A stretch of DNA of 64,000 nt from Burkholderia sp. Ac-20365 (GTDB taxonomy: Bacteria > Pseudomonadota > Gammaproteobacteria > Burkholderiales > Burkholderiaceae), in the NCBI RefSeq assembly GCF_017104715.1, contig NZ_JAAGPI010000047.1:1-64000 (forward strand). The letters run 5' to 3'. Both the position numbers and the translations under genes were made by a program. This document shows, one piece after another, positions 1-8,129 of the stretch (positions are counted from its first letter, which is position 1; each line of letters starts with the position of its first letter). A model generated the notes under the pieces. That model ran no database searches. It was not told where the DNA came from and was given only the letters and a program-made list of their open reading frames with translations.

Positions 1-248
1 CCCAGCGACGCGCGCAACCGCACGCACTCGCCTTCCGCGCTGCCCGCAGCCCGCGCGCCGGAGGCAACGGCGGGCGGCTTGCTGTTGAGCGCCGTCGACA
101 GCCCAATCGCGTCCGTCCAGCCGAGCCACTGGCTCAACTGGTCTGACAGCGACTGGCCCGAAGCGGAAACATCGGCAGCCGTCAGCCGCGCGAGCAGGCG
201 GACGAGCGTCGGACCGCTTACCGCCGTGCGCTGGAGGGCTTGAACCAT
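1..248 (-). CDS. DUF3348 family protein, 5' part only
   Basis: Only the first 82 or so codons are inside the window; the gene runs off the left edge. The reading begins with a segment containing SGPTLVRLLARLTAADV and then LSDQLSQWLGWTDAIGLS, which I recognise as the conserved N-terminal region of the DUF3348 family, found in Burkholderiaceae and of unknown function. An in-frame ATG at 275 would add nine residues, but neither start has a convincing Shine-Dalgarno sequence. I prefer 248 because the extra residues do not resemble the family's usual start. Family assignment is from memory of conserved sequence; the function is unknown. Confidence 0.75.
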   Translation of the reverse strand, partial: MVQALQRTAVSGPTLVRLLARLTAADVSASGQSLSDQLSQWLGWTDAIGLSTALNSKPPAVASGARAAGSAEGECVRLRASL

Positions 249-383
249 ACGACCAAAATCTCGAAAAGGCAGCATTTTACGCGCTGCGGGAGGTGAAATT
301 GCCTGGCGGGGTGTCGATCGGGAGCCAAGGGCATGCGAGAGTCGCCGCAAACCCCGGCGAACATTGGCAGAGCGCGATTTACA

Positions 384-412
384 GCCGCCGTCGCGAAGTT
401 CGCGACGGCGGC
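384..412 (-). terminator. Long inverted repeat downstream of the alcohol dehydrogenase gene
   Basis: A perfect 14-bp inverted repeat (GCCGCCGTCGCGAA and its complement) is separated by a single base. It lies 27 bases beyond the stop codon of the minus-strand alcohol dehydrogenase gene and upstream of the DUF3348 gene, so it could end dehydrogenase transcription. There is no U-run after the stem, so it is not a textbook intrinsic terminator. Confidence 0.5.
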
Positions 413-439
413 CTTCTGGCGCCTTGTAAAACGAAACGG

Positions 440-1456
440 CTACTGCATCGTCAGCACGACACGGAAACGCGCGGCGCCGCTCATCATGCGGTCGTATGCT
501 TCCGCCGCGCGTTCGAGCGGATAGGTTTCGATCATCGGCTTGACATCGGAGAGTGCGCTGAAGGCGAGCGTGTCCTCGGAATCCGCCGACGAACCCGACG
601 GCCAGCCCACCACCGCATTGCGCCCCATGATGAACTGCACCGGCGGCACTTCGATCGGCTTGTCGGCCACGCCGAGGATGATCAGCTTGCCGTCGAGCCC
701 CAGCCCGCCCAGGGTCGCCGTCATCGCGTCGCCGCTCGTCACTGTCGCGAGAATGACCTTCGCGCCGCCGAGCGCCTTCAGCGCGTCCGCGACATTCTGC
801 GTGCGGCTGTCGATGTAATGATGCGCGCCGAGTTGCTTCGCGAGCGGCGCCTTGTCCTCGCCACGCGCGATCGCCACCGTCCGGAACCCCATGCGCCGCG
901 CGAACTGCACACCGAGATGCCCCAGCCCGCCGATACCCAGAATCGCCACCGTATCGCCCGCTCGCGCACCACTGTTGCGCAGCGCGTTGAACGTCGTGAT
1001 GCCCGCGCAAAGCAGCGGCGCGGCGTCGACGTCGTTGAGATCTTCGGGCATGCGCGCGAGCGCTTCGACGGGCGCGACGAGATAGTCCGCGTAACCGCCG
1101 TCGTAGCTGATGCCCGGCACCTGCGCCTTCTCGCACACCACGAAATAACCGCGCCGGCAATTCGCGCAATGACCGCAATGGCCGCCGTGCCAGCCCACGC
1201 CAACACGTTCGCCCGCCTTCCACCCTTCGACACCCGCGCCGACGGTATCGATCACGCCCGCCACTTCATGCCCCGGCACGCGCGGAAACTGCAGACCCGG
1301 CCACTGGCCTTCCTTGGTCAGCGAGTCGCTGTGGCAGATGCCGCACGCCTGCACCTTGATCAACACCTGGCCCGGTCCCGGCGACGGCACCTCACGTTCC
1401 ACGAGTTCCAGCGCGCCGCCTGCGCTGCCCACCTGTACCGCTCTCATCTTTCGCAT
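440..1456 (-). CDS. Zinc-dependent alcohol dehydrogenase
   Basis: A 338-residue medium-chain dehydrogenase that should oxidise alcohols or reduce aldehydes with NAD(P) in the cytoplasm. Catalytic zinc ligands are visible as Cys41 (in GICHSD), His63 (in GHE) and Cys150. The structural zinc site is Cys94, Cys97, Cys100 and Cys108. The Rossmann motif GIGGLGHLG is near residue 174. The open frame extends 47 codons upstream, but the ATG at 1456 has a GGAG Shine-Dalgarno nine bases before it and gives the family's normal length. The gene stands alone, with a long inverted repeat downstream. Closest in pattern to AdhA/AdhP-like enzymes; the physiological alcohol cannot be told from sequence. Confidence 0.9.
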   Translation of the reverse strand: MRKMRAVQVGSAGGALELVEREVPSPGPGQVLIKVQACGICHSDSLTKEGQWPGLQFPRVPGHEVAGVIDTVGAGVEGWKAGERVGVGWHGGHCGHCANCRRGYFVVCEKAQVPGISYDGGYADYLVAPVEALARMPEDLNDVDAAPLLCAGITTFNALRNSGARAGDTVAILGIGGLGHLGVQFARRMGFRTVAIARGEDKAPLAKQLGAHHYIDSRTQNVADALKALGGAKVILATVTSGDAMTATLGGLGLDGKLIILGVADKPIEVPPVQFIMGRNAVVGWPSGSSADSEDTLAFSALSDVKPMIETYPLERAAEAYDRMMSGAARFRVVLTMQ

Positions 1457-1622
1457 CGAATTTGCTCCAGTCGAAGAACAGTCCCTCCAGCGCGGCCTGT
1501 ACGCCGATATGCAGCGGCGAATACATCCGACGTGCCGCATCGCAACGCAGCCGGCTGGTCCGAAATGGATACTAGGTGGTGAATGGTGCGTGTGCAATTG
1601 AACGGTCGCTTACACACTCGCC

Positions 1623-1670
1623 TGCCCGCTTGTGTGCCCGCTTGTGTGCCCGCGCGTCTGCCCGATCACG
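1623..1670. repeat. 12-bp tandem repeat, four units
   Basis: Four consecutive 12-bp units begin with TGCCCG. The first two are identical (TGCCCGCTTGTG) and the last two share only the first half. The array ends seven bases from the stop codon of the minus-strand nucleoside hydrolase gene and is not in a coding region. Confidence 0.7.
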
Positions 1671-1676
1671 CGCGTG

Positions 1677-2807
1677 TCACGGCAGTTTCACAGGCACGGG
1701 TCGCGTCAGCAGATCGACGTAGAAATCGAAAAACCGTGCGTTATCGAAACGCTTGACGATCGTCATCTTCTGCAACCCTGCGGGCGGCGCACTCGCGTAT
1801 CCCGTCGACTTGCCGTCGTTCGCGCCGAAGCTCGTGTCGACGTCGACCCAGCGTTCCTCCGTCTGCGTCGCGAAAGTCGGGTCCATCAGATACGCGATGG
1901 TCAGCGTGTCCCAGATATCCGTGGTGTAGTTCGGATTGGTTTCGAAGCCGTTCTTGCCGTCGAACCCGTAGCCGTTCAACTGCCTGAACAGCTTGGTGAT
2001 GATGGTCTGTCTGTTCGGATCGCGCACGACGCGGTCGTAGATGGACTTGTCCATCTTCACGGTGTCGGTGACGTCGAGCGGGATCACCGTCTGCCTGATG
2101 GGCAAACGCAGTACTTCGCGCGCTGCTTCGGGATCGAACCACCAGTTGAATTCGGCGGTTGCCGTGGTGTTGCCGGGGACGTCGATCGCGCCGCCCATGT
2201 AGATGATCTGCTTGATCAACGGCACGATCTCGGGATGCCGGCGTGCCGCGAGCGCGATGTTCGTCAGTGGACCGATAGCGAGGATCGTTATCTGGTGCGG
2301 GTTCGCCTTCACCGTATCGGCGATGAAATCGACTGCGCTCTTGCTCTGCACACGCGTGTGCAGAGCAAAGCCATCGGGCGGCGCGACCAGTTGTGCGTCC
2401 GAAGTCGGCTCCGGCGTGCCCCATGCGCCGAGATAACCGTCACCGCCCGGGAACTGCGCGCGTTCCCGCTGGATTTCCGGGTACGGATGCGCCAGCGCGT
2501 AATTCGCACCCGCATACACGCCGATGCGATCGCCAACGCCCAGGCGCTCCATCGACTTCAACGCATCCGAGACACCCTGCCTGAGCCACTGGTTGCCCGA
2601 CACCACCGTGATGCCAAGCAACTCGATCCTGCCTTGCGCCTGCAGTTGCGCGGCCATCACGCCGAGCTGACCGTCGTCGCTCATCGTGTTGTAGTCGCTG
2701 TCGAGAATCACCTTCGGCGCCGCATGCGTGTTGCCGCGCGTCATGCCATTTCCGCCGCAGCCCGACAGCATGACCGCGCATGACACCGTGACGAAAAGTC
2801 GCTTCAA
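1677..2807 (-). CDS. Nucleoside hydrolase-family lipoprotein
   Basis: A 376-residue inosine-uridine-preferring nucleoside hydrolase homologue, predicted to cleave N-glycosidic bonds outside the cytoplasmic membrane. I place the start at the TTG at 2807, because AGGGAG sits just upstream and the product then begins with a lipoprotein signal (KRLFVTVSC...LSGC, lipidated Cys17). The calcium-binding aspartate motif is stretched: ILDSDYNTMSDDG (Asp36, Asp38, Asp44, Asp45) instead of the usual DTDxGxDD. The downstream NWWFDPEAA segment is conserved. The family's C-terminal HD motif appears as IWDTLTIAYLMDP, so the usual histidine is Trp. Substrate range may therefore differ from classical RihA/B/C enzymes. 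Confidence 0.82.
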   Translation of the reverse strand: MKRLFVTVSCAVMLSGCGGNGMTRGNTHAAPKVILDSDYNTMSDDGQLGVMAAQLQAQGRIELLGITVVSGNQWLRQGVSDALKSMERLGVGDRIGVYAGANYALAHPYPEIQRERAQFPGGDGYLGAWGTPEPTSDAQLVAPPDGFALHTRVQSKSAVDFIADTVKANPHQITILAIGPLTNIALAARRHPEIVPLIKQIIYMGGAIDVPGNTTATAEFNWWFDPEAAREVLRLPIRQTVIPLDVTDTVKMDKSIYDRVVRDPNRQTIITKLFRQLNGYGFDGKNGFETNPNYTTDIWDTLTIAYLMDPTFATQTEERWVDVDTSFGANDGKSTGYASAPPAGLQKMTIVKRFDNARFFDFYVDLLTRPVPVKLP

Positions 2808-3092
2808 TGACGTCTCCCTGTTCTCGTTCGTAATCGTGCTGCGCGACGGTGGCTGCATCGACAGAAGGCTCATCATAGTGGGAAAGCCAACGTGCGCAAA
2901 CCGCCGATCGCGCTAAAAGGCGCATGGGCCTTGCTTCTGCTGATGCTATCAATGCCCGTTGCATGCACATGCATAACGTTGCATCCACAAGCAACATCGG
3001 ACACGCGATGTTGTGATCAACAAACGAAGAAACGTCGGGTACAGTCAATATCCTCACGGAGACATTGCGTTGCGAACATAAGGAGGAAACAA

Positions 3093-5513
3093 GTGCAGGC
3101 AAGACACACTCTCGCAGTCATATTTGCATGCGCGACGCTTGGCGCGCTGTCGGCTCAACCGGCTCGCGCGGACAGCGCGCCCGACGAAACGATCACGGTG
3201 GAAGGTCTGTCGCGCCCAACCGACATCCTCATCGACAAATGGGGCGTACCGCATATCTTCGCGCAGAACGAGCACGACGCGTTCTTCGTGCAGGGCTTCA
3301 ACGCGGCGCGCGACCGCATGTTCCAGATCGACCTGTGGCGGCGGCGCGGTCTCGGTGAACTGGCCGAAGTGTTCGGCCCTGCCTATGTCGAGCAGGACAA
3401 GGCGACGCGGCTCTTCCTGTATCGCGGCGACATGTCGGTCGAATGGAAACGTTACGGGCCCGACGCCAAGCCTGTCGCAACGCAATTTGCCGCGGGCGTG
3501 AATGCGTATATCGACTGGCTGGCCGCGCATCCGGACCACTTGCCGTATGAATTTCGCACAGTCGGCTACTGGCCCGCGAAGTGGTCGGCCGACGACGTCG
3601 TGCGTATCCGCAGTCACGGCCTCACGCGCAATCTGGAGAGCGAAGTGGCGCGCGCGAAGGTCACGTGCAAGAGCACGCTTGCCGCGGATTCGATCCGTTT
3701 CGGTCTGCAACCGCAGTGGCAGCCGCATATGCCGGAAGGACTCGATCCGTGCCTGCCCGACAACGTGCTCAAAGTCTTCGACCTCGCCACGCAGAATGTC
3801 CGCGTAACGCGCGATTCACTGAAGAGCGCCGATGCATCGACCACCGTGATCGCCGCTGCGGAAAACCTCGAAGAAGTCACGGAGGGCAGCAACAACTGGG
3901 TGATCGCACCGGAGAGATCGGCGACAGGCCGCGCGATCATGGCGAACGATCCGCACCGCGCGTATGCCGCGCCGAGCCTGCGCTATATCCAGCAGATCAG
4001 CGCGCCGACGCTCGACCTGATCGGCGGCGGCGAGCCTTCGTCGCCGGGTGTATCGATCGGACACAATGGCTCGATCGCATTCGGCCTGACGATCTTCAAC
4101 ATCGATCAGGAAGACCTGTACGTCTACGAACTCAACCCGGCGAATCCCCATGAGTATCGCTACAAGGGGCGCTGGGAGCCGATGCGCATCGTGCGCGAAC
4201 AGATCGCGGTGCGCGGCGGCGCGCCCGTCACAGCGGAACTGGCGTTCACGCGGCATGGGCCTGTGATCTACACGGAAGACGCGAAACATCGCGCGTTTGC
4301 CGTGCGCACCGCGTGGCTCGAACCCGGCATGTCGCCGTACTTCGATTCCGTGCGCTACATGCGCGCGAAGAACTACACGCAGTTCAGAAACGACCTGTCG
4401 ACGTGGGGCGCGCCGACCGTCAATCAGGTCTATGCGGACACGCAAGGCAACATCGGCTGGGTGCCGAGCGGGCTTGCGCCAAAGCGGCCGAACTGGGACG
4501 GCCTGCTGCCAGTGCCGGGCGACGGTCGCTACGAATGGGCCGGCTTCTGGCCGCGCGACGACATGCCGTCCACATTCGACCCGAAGCAGGGCTACTTCAC
4601 GACGTCCAACGAAATGAACCTGCCCGCCGGTTATCCGTACGCGGAACGCAAGCTCGGCTTCGAATGGACGAATGGCTCGCGCCATCAACGTATCGATGAA
4701 GTGTTGAAGGCGTCGACGAAAGTATCGATCGAAGACAGCGAGCGCCTGCAGAACGACAACGTATCGATCCCCGCGCGGCGTCTCGTCGCGCTGCTCACGC
4801 CGCTCTCATCCGACGATGCCGACACGCGCGCGGCGCTCGCGCTGCTCAAGGGCTGGGACGCGCAGATGGGCGCGAACTCCGCGCAGGCAGCGCTGGAGGA
4901 AGTGTGGCTGTCGCGACACCTGGGCCGCGCGTTCAAGCAAGCGGTATTGCCGAAGGACGCCGCCGATGCCTTCGGCGCGCCCGACACCGCCGTGCTGCTC
5001 GATTCGCTCGAACATCCCGACGCCCGCTTCGGCGATAACGCACAAGGCAAACGCGACACCGTCATGCTGACCAGCCTGCGCGACGCGTATCGCGAGATGG
5101 TCAAGCTGCAGGGCGCGGACGCGAGCGCATGGCAATGGGGAAAACTGCAAACCAACCTCAACGCCCATCCGTTCGCCGATCTCGTCGACGCCGACATGCG
5201 CGCGAAGCTCAACGTCGGGCCGACAGGCAAAGGCGGCAGCGCCTATACGCCGAATCAGTCCACGTATCGCGCGAGTGACTTCCGGCAGACCAACGGCCCG
5301 TCGTTTCGCGTGATCGTCGATGTCGGCAACTGGGACAACTCGCGCGCAGTGAATCTGCCGGGCGAATCGGGCGATCCCGACAGCCCGCATTATCGCGATC
5401 TCGCGCAGATGTGGCTGCACGGCGAGTATTTCCCGCTGCTCTACACGCGCGCCGCCGTCGAACAGGTGACGGAAAAGCGCATCCATCTCGTGCCCGGCGC
5501 GCAGACGCAATGA
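3093..5513 (+). CDS. Penicillin acylase family (Ntn-hydrolase) periplasmic amidase
   Basis: An 806-residue precursor of a heterodimeric amide hydrolase related to penicillin G acylase and to the acyl-homoserine-lactone acylases PvdQ/QuiP. A GTG at 3093 follows AAGGAGG at ideal spacing and starts a clear Sec signal peptide ending in ARA-DS around residue 27; the longer frame from 2892 has no comparable site. The alpha chain starts at WGVPHIFAQN. The autocatalytic nucleophile is Ser266 in EGSNNWVIAP, which becomes the beta-chain N-terminus after self-cleavage. NDPHR and SIGHNG motifs follow. It heads an operon with three lipid or phosphate enzymes. The substrate could be a beta-lactam, an acyl-homoserine lactone or another N-acyl compound. 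Confidence 0.88.
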   Translation: MQARHTLAVIFACATLGALSAQPARADSAPDETITVEGLSRPTDILIDKWGVPHIFAQNEHDAFFVQGFNAARDRMFQIDLWRRRGLGELAEVFGPAYVEQDKATRLFLYRGDMSVEWKRYGPDAKPVATQFAAGVNAYIDWLAAHPDHLPYEFRTVGYWPAKWSADDVVRIRSHGLTRNLESEVARAKVTCKSTLAADSIRFGLQPQWQPHMPEGLDPCLPDNVLKVFDLATQNVRVTRDSLKSADASTTVIAAAENLEEVTEGSNNWVIAPERSATGRAIMANDPHRAYAAPSLRYIQQISAPTLDLIGGGEPSSPGVSIGHNGSIAFGLTIFNIDQEDLYVYELNPANPHEYRYKGRWEPMRIVREQIAVRGGAPVTAELAFTRHGPVIYTEDAKHRAFAVRTAWLEPGMSPYFDSVRYMRAKNYTQFRNDLSTWGAPTVNQVYADTQGNIGWVPSGLAPKRPNWDGLLPVPGDGRYEWAGFWPRDDMPSTFDPKQGYFTTSNEMNLPAGYPYAERKLGFEWTNGSRHQRIDEVLKASTKVSIEDSERLQNDNVSIPARRLVALLTPLSSDDADTRAALALLKGWDAQMGANSAQAALEEVWLSRHLGRAFKQAVLPKDAADAFGAPDTAVLLDSLEHPDARFGDNAQGKRDTVMLTSLRDAYREMVKLQGADASAWQWGKLQTNLNAHPFADLVDADMRAKLNVGPTGKGGSAYTPNQSTYRASDFRQTNGPSFRVIVDVGNWDNSRAVNLPGESGDPDSPHYRDLAQMWLHGEYFPLLYTRAAVEQVTEKRIHLVPGAQTQ

Positions 5514-6508
5514 ACCAGGCCGCGCGTCCATCCACCGATCTTGCGCACGGCGAAATCCGCCAGATGGACCCGCGTGCGCCGTTCGTGATCGTGATGAACG
5601 CGGGCTCGGGCCGCAAGCAAGGCGGAAGCACGGCCGCATTGATCGCGGACAAGTTCGGCAAGGCGCAGCGCGAGTATGAGCTGATGCTCGTCCACGATCC
5701 GTCGCAGCTCGGCGCGACGGCGCAACGCGCGGTCGAACGCGTACGGGCGCGCGGCGGCGTGGTGGTCGGCGCGGGCGGCGACGGCACGCTGTGCGCCCTC
5801 GCGCAGACGGTGATCGGCAGCGGCTGCGCGTTCGGCGTGCTGCCGTGCGGCACCTTCAACTACTTCAGCCGCGACCACGGCATTCCCGCCGACCCCGCGC
5901 GTGCCGTCGATCTGCTGCTGACGGCACGCGCGCATCCCGTACAGGTCGGCTACGTCAACGAGCGCATGTTCCTCGTCAATGCGAGCCTCGGGCTGTATCC
6001 GAAGATGCTCGAGCATCGGGAACTCTACAAGCGGCAATTCGGGCGCAGCCGGCTGGTCGCACTGTGGTCGGCCGTCACGATGCTGTTGCGCCGGCACCGG
6101 CATCTGCGGCTGCACGTCGATCACGAAGGCACGATGCAGGAGATTCGCACATCGACCCTGTTCGTCGCGAACAACCGGCTTCAACTCGAACAGGTCGGCG
6201 CGGCGGAAGCGCCGTTGCTGGCGCAAGGCTTGCTGGTTGCACTGGCGCCGCGCGCGATCGGCCGCATCGCGCAAATCGTGCTGTCGTTGCGCGGCGCGGC
6301 AAGCCGGATGAGCGATGCGGACAATGTGATCGCATTTGCGTTTCACCGCTTCACGGTGACGCGTCCGTCGAAACGCAGACGGCGTGTCAAAATCGCCATG
6401 GATGGCGAGGTCACGCGCATGCCGATGCCACTCGAATTTCGTGTCGGCGAAACGCCGCTTTATCTGCTCAAACCCGAGGCCGATGTCGCCGCCCTAAACC
6501 GCTCATGA
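5510..6508 (+). CDS. Diacylglycerol/sphingosine kinase-like lipid kinase
   Basis: A 332-residue cytoplasmic lipid kinase-fold protein. The DAGK catalytic domain occupies about residues 22-160: NAGSG at 30-34, GGDGT at 89-93 for nucleotide binding, and LPCGTFNYFSRDHG at 111-124, a variant of the family's LPxGTxNDFAR. The C-terminal half is the beta-sandwich typical of YegS/DagK-like proteins. The ATG overlaps the acylase stop codon in an ATGA arrangement, so the two are translationally coupled. The lipid substrate is not predictable; diacylglycerol or a related prenyl or glycolipid is the family expectation. Confidence 0.85.
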   Translation: MNQAARPSTDLAHGEIRQMDPRAPFVIVMNAGSGRKQGGSTAALIADKFGKAQREYELMLVHDPSQLGATAQRAVERVRARGGVVVGAGGDGTLCALAQTVIGSGCAFGVLPCGTFNYFSRDHGIPADPARAVDLLLTARAHPVQVGYVNERMFLVNASLGLYPKMLEHRELYKRQFGRSRLVALWSAVTMLLRRHRHLRLHVDHEGTMQEIRTSTLFVANNRLQLEQVGAAEAPLLAQGLLVALAPRAIGRIAQIVLSLRGAASRMSDADNVIAFAFHRFTVTRPSKRRRRVKIAMDGEVTRMPMPLEFRVGETPLYLLKPEADVAALNRS

Positions 6509-7359
6509 CGCTGTTGCTCCAGATCTCCGATCCGCATTTCGGCACCGAACGGGCTGAGGTGGTGGAAGCCTTGCTGCAACTCGCCGCGCGCGAGCGGCCC
6601 GATCTCGCGGTGCTGTCCGGCGACATTACGCAGCGCGCGCGGCGCAACCAGTTCGCAGCGGCGCGGGCCTTCGTCGATCGTCTGGGTGCGACACCCGCGC
6701 TGGTGATTCCGGGCAATCACGACATTCCTCTCTTCAACCTGTTCGCGCGCGTGCTGCATCCGTATGCGAATCATCGGCGTGTGTTTGGCGATGAACTCGA
6801 ACCCATATTTTCATCGCACGACGCGCTCGTGATAGGCGTGAACACGACACGCGCTGCGCGGCACACCGATGGCGAAGTGTCCGCGGAGCAGATCGAACGG
6901 GTTGCGCAACGCCTGGCGCGCGCGACGCCGCTGCAATTGCGCGTGGTCGTCACGCATCAACCCGTCGCATCCGTCACGGTTGAAGATACGCACAACCTGT
7001 TGCACGGCCACGAACAGGCTATCCGCCGATGGGCGCAGGCGGGCGCGGACCTGATCGTCGGCGGGCATATTCATTTGCCTTATGTGCTGCCGCTCGCGAG
7101 CCGGATGAATATCGCGCGGCCCGTGTGGGCCGTGCAGGCGGGCACAGCCGTGTCGACGCGCATTCGCGCGCAGATCCCAAACTCGGTCAATCTGATTCGC
7201 TACGAAGCCACCGAAGCGAACACGCGCACGGCCATCGTCGCGCGTTACGACTTTGCAGAAGACGGCAAGGCTTTCGTGCCCGTGCTGGAGCATGTGCTCG
7301 AACTCGCGGGAACGGAAGCCGCGCCCGCGCCCGCCTCCGTGCGCGCGGCGGGCACGTGA
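6505..7359 (+). CDS. Calcineurin-like metallophosphoesterase
   Basis: A 284-residue protein with the complete five-motif metallophosphoesterase signature: SDPHFG (Asp9, His11), SGDIT (38-42), GNHD (70-73), THQP and GGHIHLP. These ligands build a dinuclear metal centre for phosphomonoester or phosphodiester hydrolysis. No signal peptide is seen, so it is probably cytoplasmic. It overlaps the lipid kinase stop by four bases and the next gene by one base. Relatives include CpdA-type cyclic nucleotide phosphodiesterases and phospholipid or UDP-sugar pyrophosphatases. Its place between a lipid kinase and a PAP2 phosphatase favours a phospho-lipid substrate, but that is inference. Confidence 0.88.
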   Translation: MTLLLQISDPHFGTERAEVVEALLQLAARERPDLAVLSGDITQRARRNQFAAARAFVDRLGATPALVIPGNHDIPLFNLFARVLHPYANHRRVFGDELEPIFSSHDALVIGVNTTRAARHTDGEVSAEQIERVAQRLARATPLQLRVVVTHQPVASVTVEDTHNLLHGHEQAIRRWAQAGADLIVGGHIHLPYVLPLASRMNIARPVWAVQAGTAVSTRIRAQIPNSVNLIRYEATEANTRTAIVARYDFAEDGKAFVPVLEHVLELAGTEAAPAPASVRAAGT

Positions 7360-8117
7360 TGATGGAAGTAGCCAGTCTCGCGGGCCGGCACGCGCTCGAA
7401 CTGATGGTGCTGACGTTGCTCATCGGAGAGTGCATTGCGTATGGCGCGTTTCGCATTGGCCGCGCACGCGTGTTGACGTTTGGTGCGGGTATCGGCTTAG
7501 GCGTAGTTGTCATCGCCGCAGCGACGGCTGCCTTCGCTACGATCACGCACGTGCTGTTGACCAATCCCGTGTTGACCCACTTCGACCTTGCGTTCGCGCT
7601 CGAACTCGGCGCCTCAGTCCCGCGCGATGTCAAACACTTCTTTGCCGCCGCGACACACGTCGGCGATCCGTGGGTGCTGGCCGTGTGCTGCGCGGCGGGC
7701 GTCATGGCACTGCTGTGGAAGCGTCACACGCTGCTCGCCTGCGCGCTTGCCGCGGCATCAGGCGGCAACGGGCTGCTGAACATGACACTCAAGCAACTGA
7801 TCCGCCGTGCGCGGCCCGAATACGACACGGCGCTTGCATCCGTGCATAGCTGGAGTTTTCCGAGCGGCCACACATCCGGCTCGCTCGCGACGTTCGGCGC
7901 GCTTGCCTACGTGCTCATACGTACGTTGCCCGCGCGCTGGCGGCTGCCCGTCGTGCTCGGCGCGGTGGCAGTGATCGGCACGATTGCGTGGAGCCGTCTG
8001 ATGATCGGCGTGCATTTCGCCAGTGATGTGCTTGCCGGCGCGTTGTCGTCGACGGCATGGCTTACGGCGTGCGTGCTGGCTGCGGAATACCTGCGTCGAC
8101 GCACGATCAGCCAATAA
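7359..8117 (+). CDS. PAP2-family membrane phosphatase
   Basis: A 252-residue integral membrane protein with about six hydrophobic segments. The three phosphatase motifs are intact: KQLIRRARP (motif C1, KxxxxxxRP), FPSGHTSG (C2) and SRLMIGVHFASD (C3, SRxxxxxHxxxD). Such enzymes remove phosphate from phosphatidate, undecaprenyl pyrophosphate or lipid A on the periplasmic side. The start overlaps the phosphoesterase stop codon (TGATG); a second ATG follows immediately. It closes the four-gene operon and converges with the EamA gene with a gap of only 12 bases. In this operon it would oppose the lipid kinase. Confidence 0.88.
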   Translation: MMEVASLAGRHALELMVLTLLIGECIAYGAFRIGRARVLTFGAGIGLGVVVIAAATAAFATITHVLLTNPVLTHFDLAFALELGASVPRDVKHFFAAATHVGDPWVLAVCCAAGVMALLWKRHTLLACALAAASGGNGLLNMTLKQLIRRARPEYDTALASVHSWSFPSGHTSGSLATFGALAYVLIRTLPARWRLPVVLGAVAVIGTIAWSRLMIGVHFASDVLAGALSSTAWLTACVLAAEYLRRRTISQ

Positions 8118-8129
8118 CGCGCTTCACGT

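Noticed and set aside
293..1582. A 429-codon plus-strand frame
   Set aside because: It covers the zinc dehydrogenase in antisense, lacks any motif and has no ribosome site.
1632..2783. A 383-codon plus-strand frame starting in the tandem repeat
   Set aside because: Antisense to the nucleoside hydrolase gene, which has a lipoprotein signal and family motifs.
2892..3092. N-terminal extension of the acylase from the ATG at 2892
   Set aside because: The GTG at 3093 has AAGGAGG and begins a proper signal peptide; the extension would bury it.
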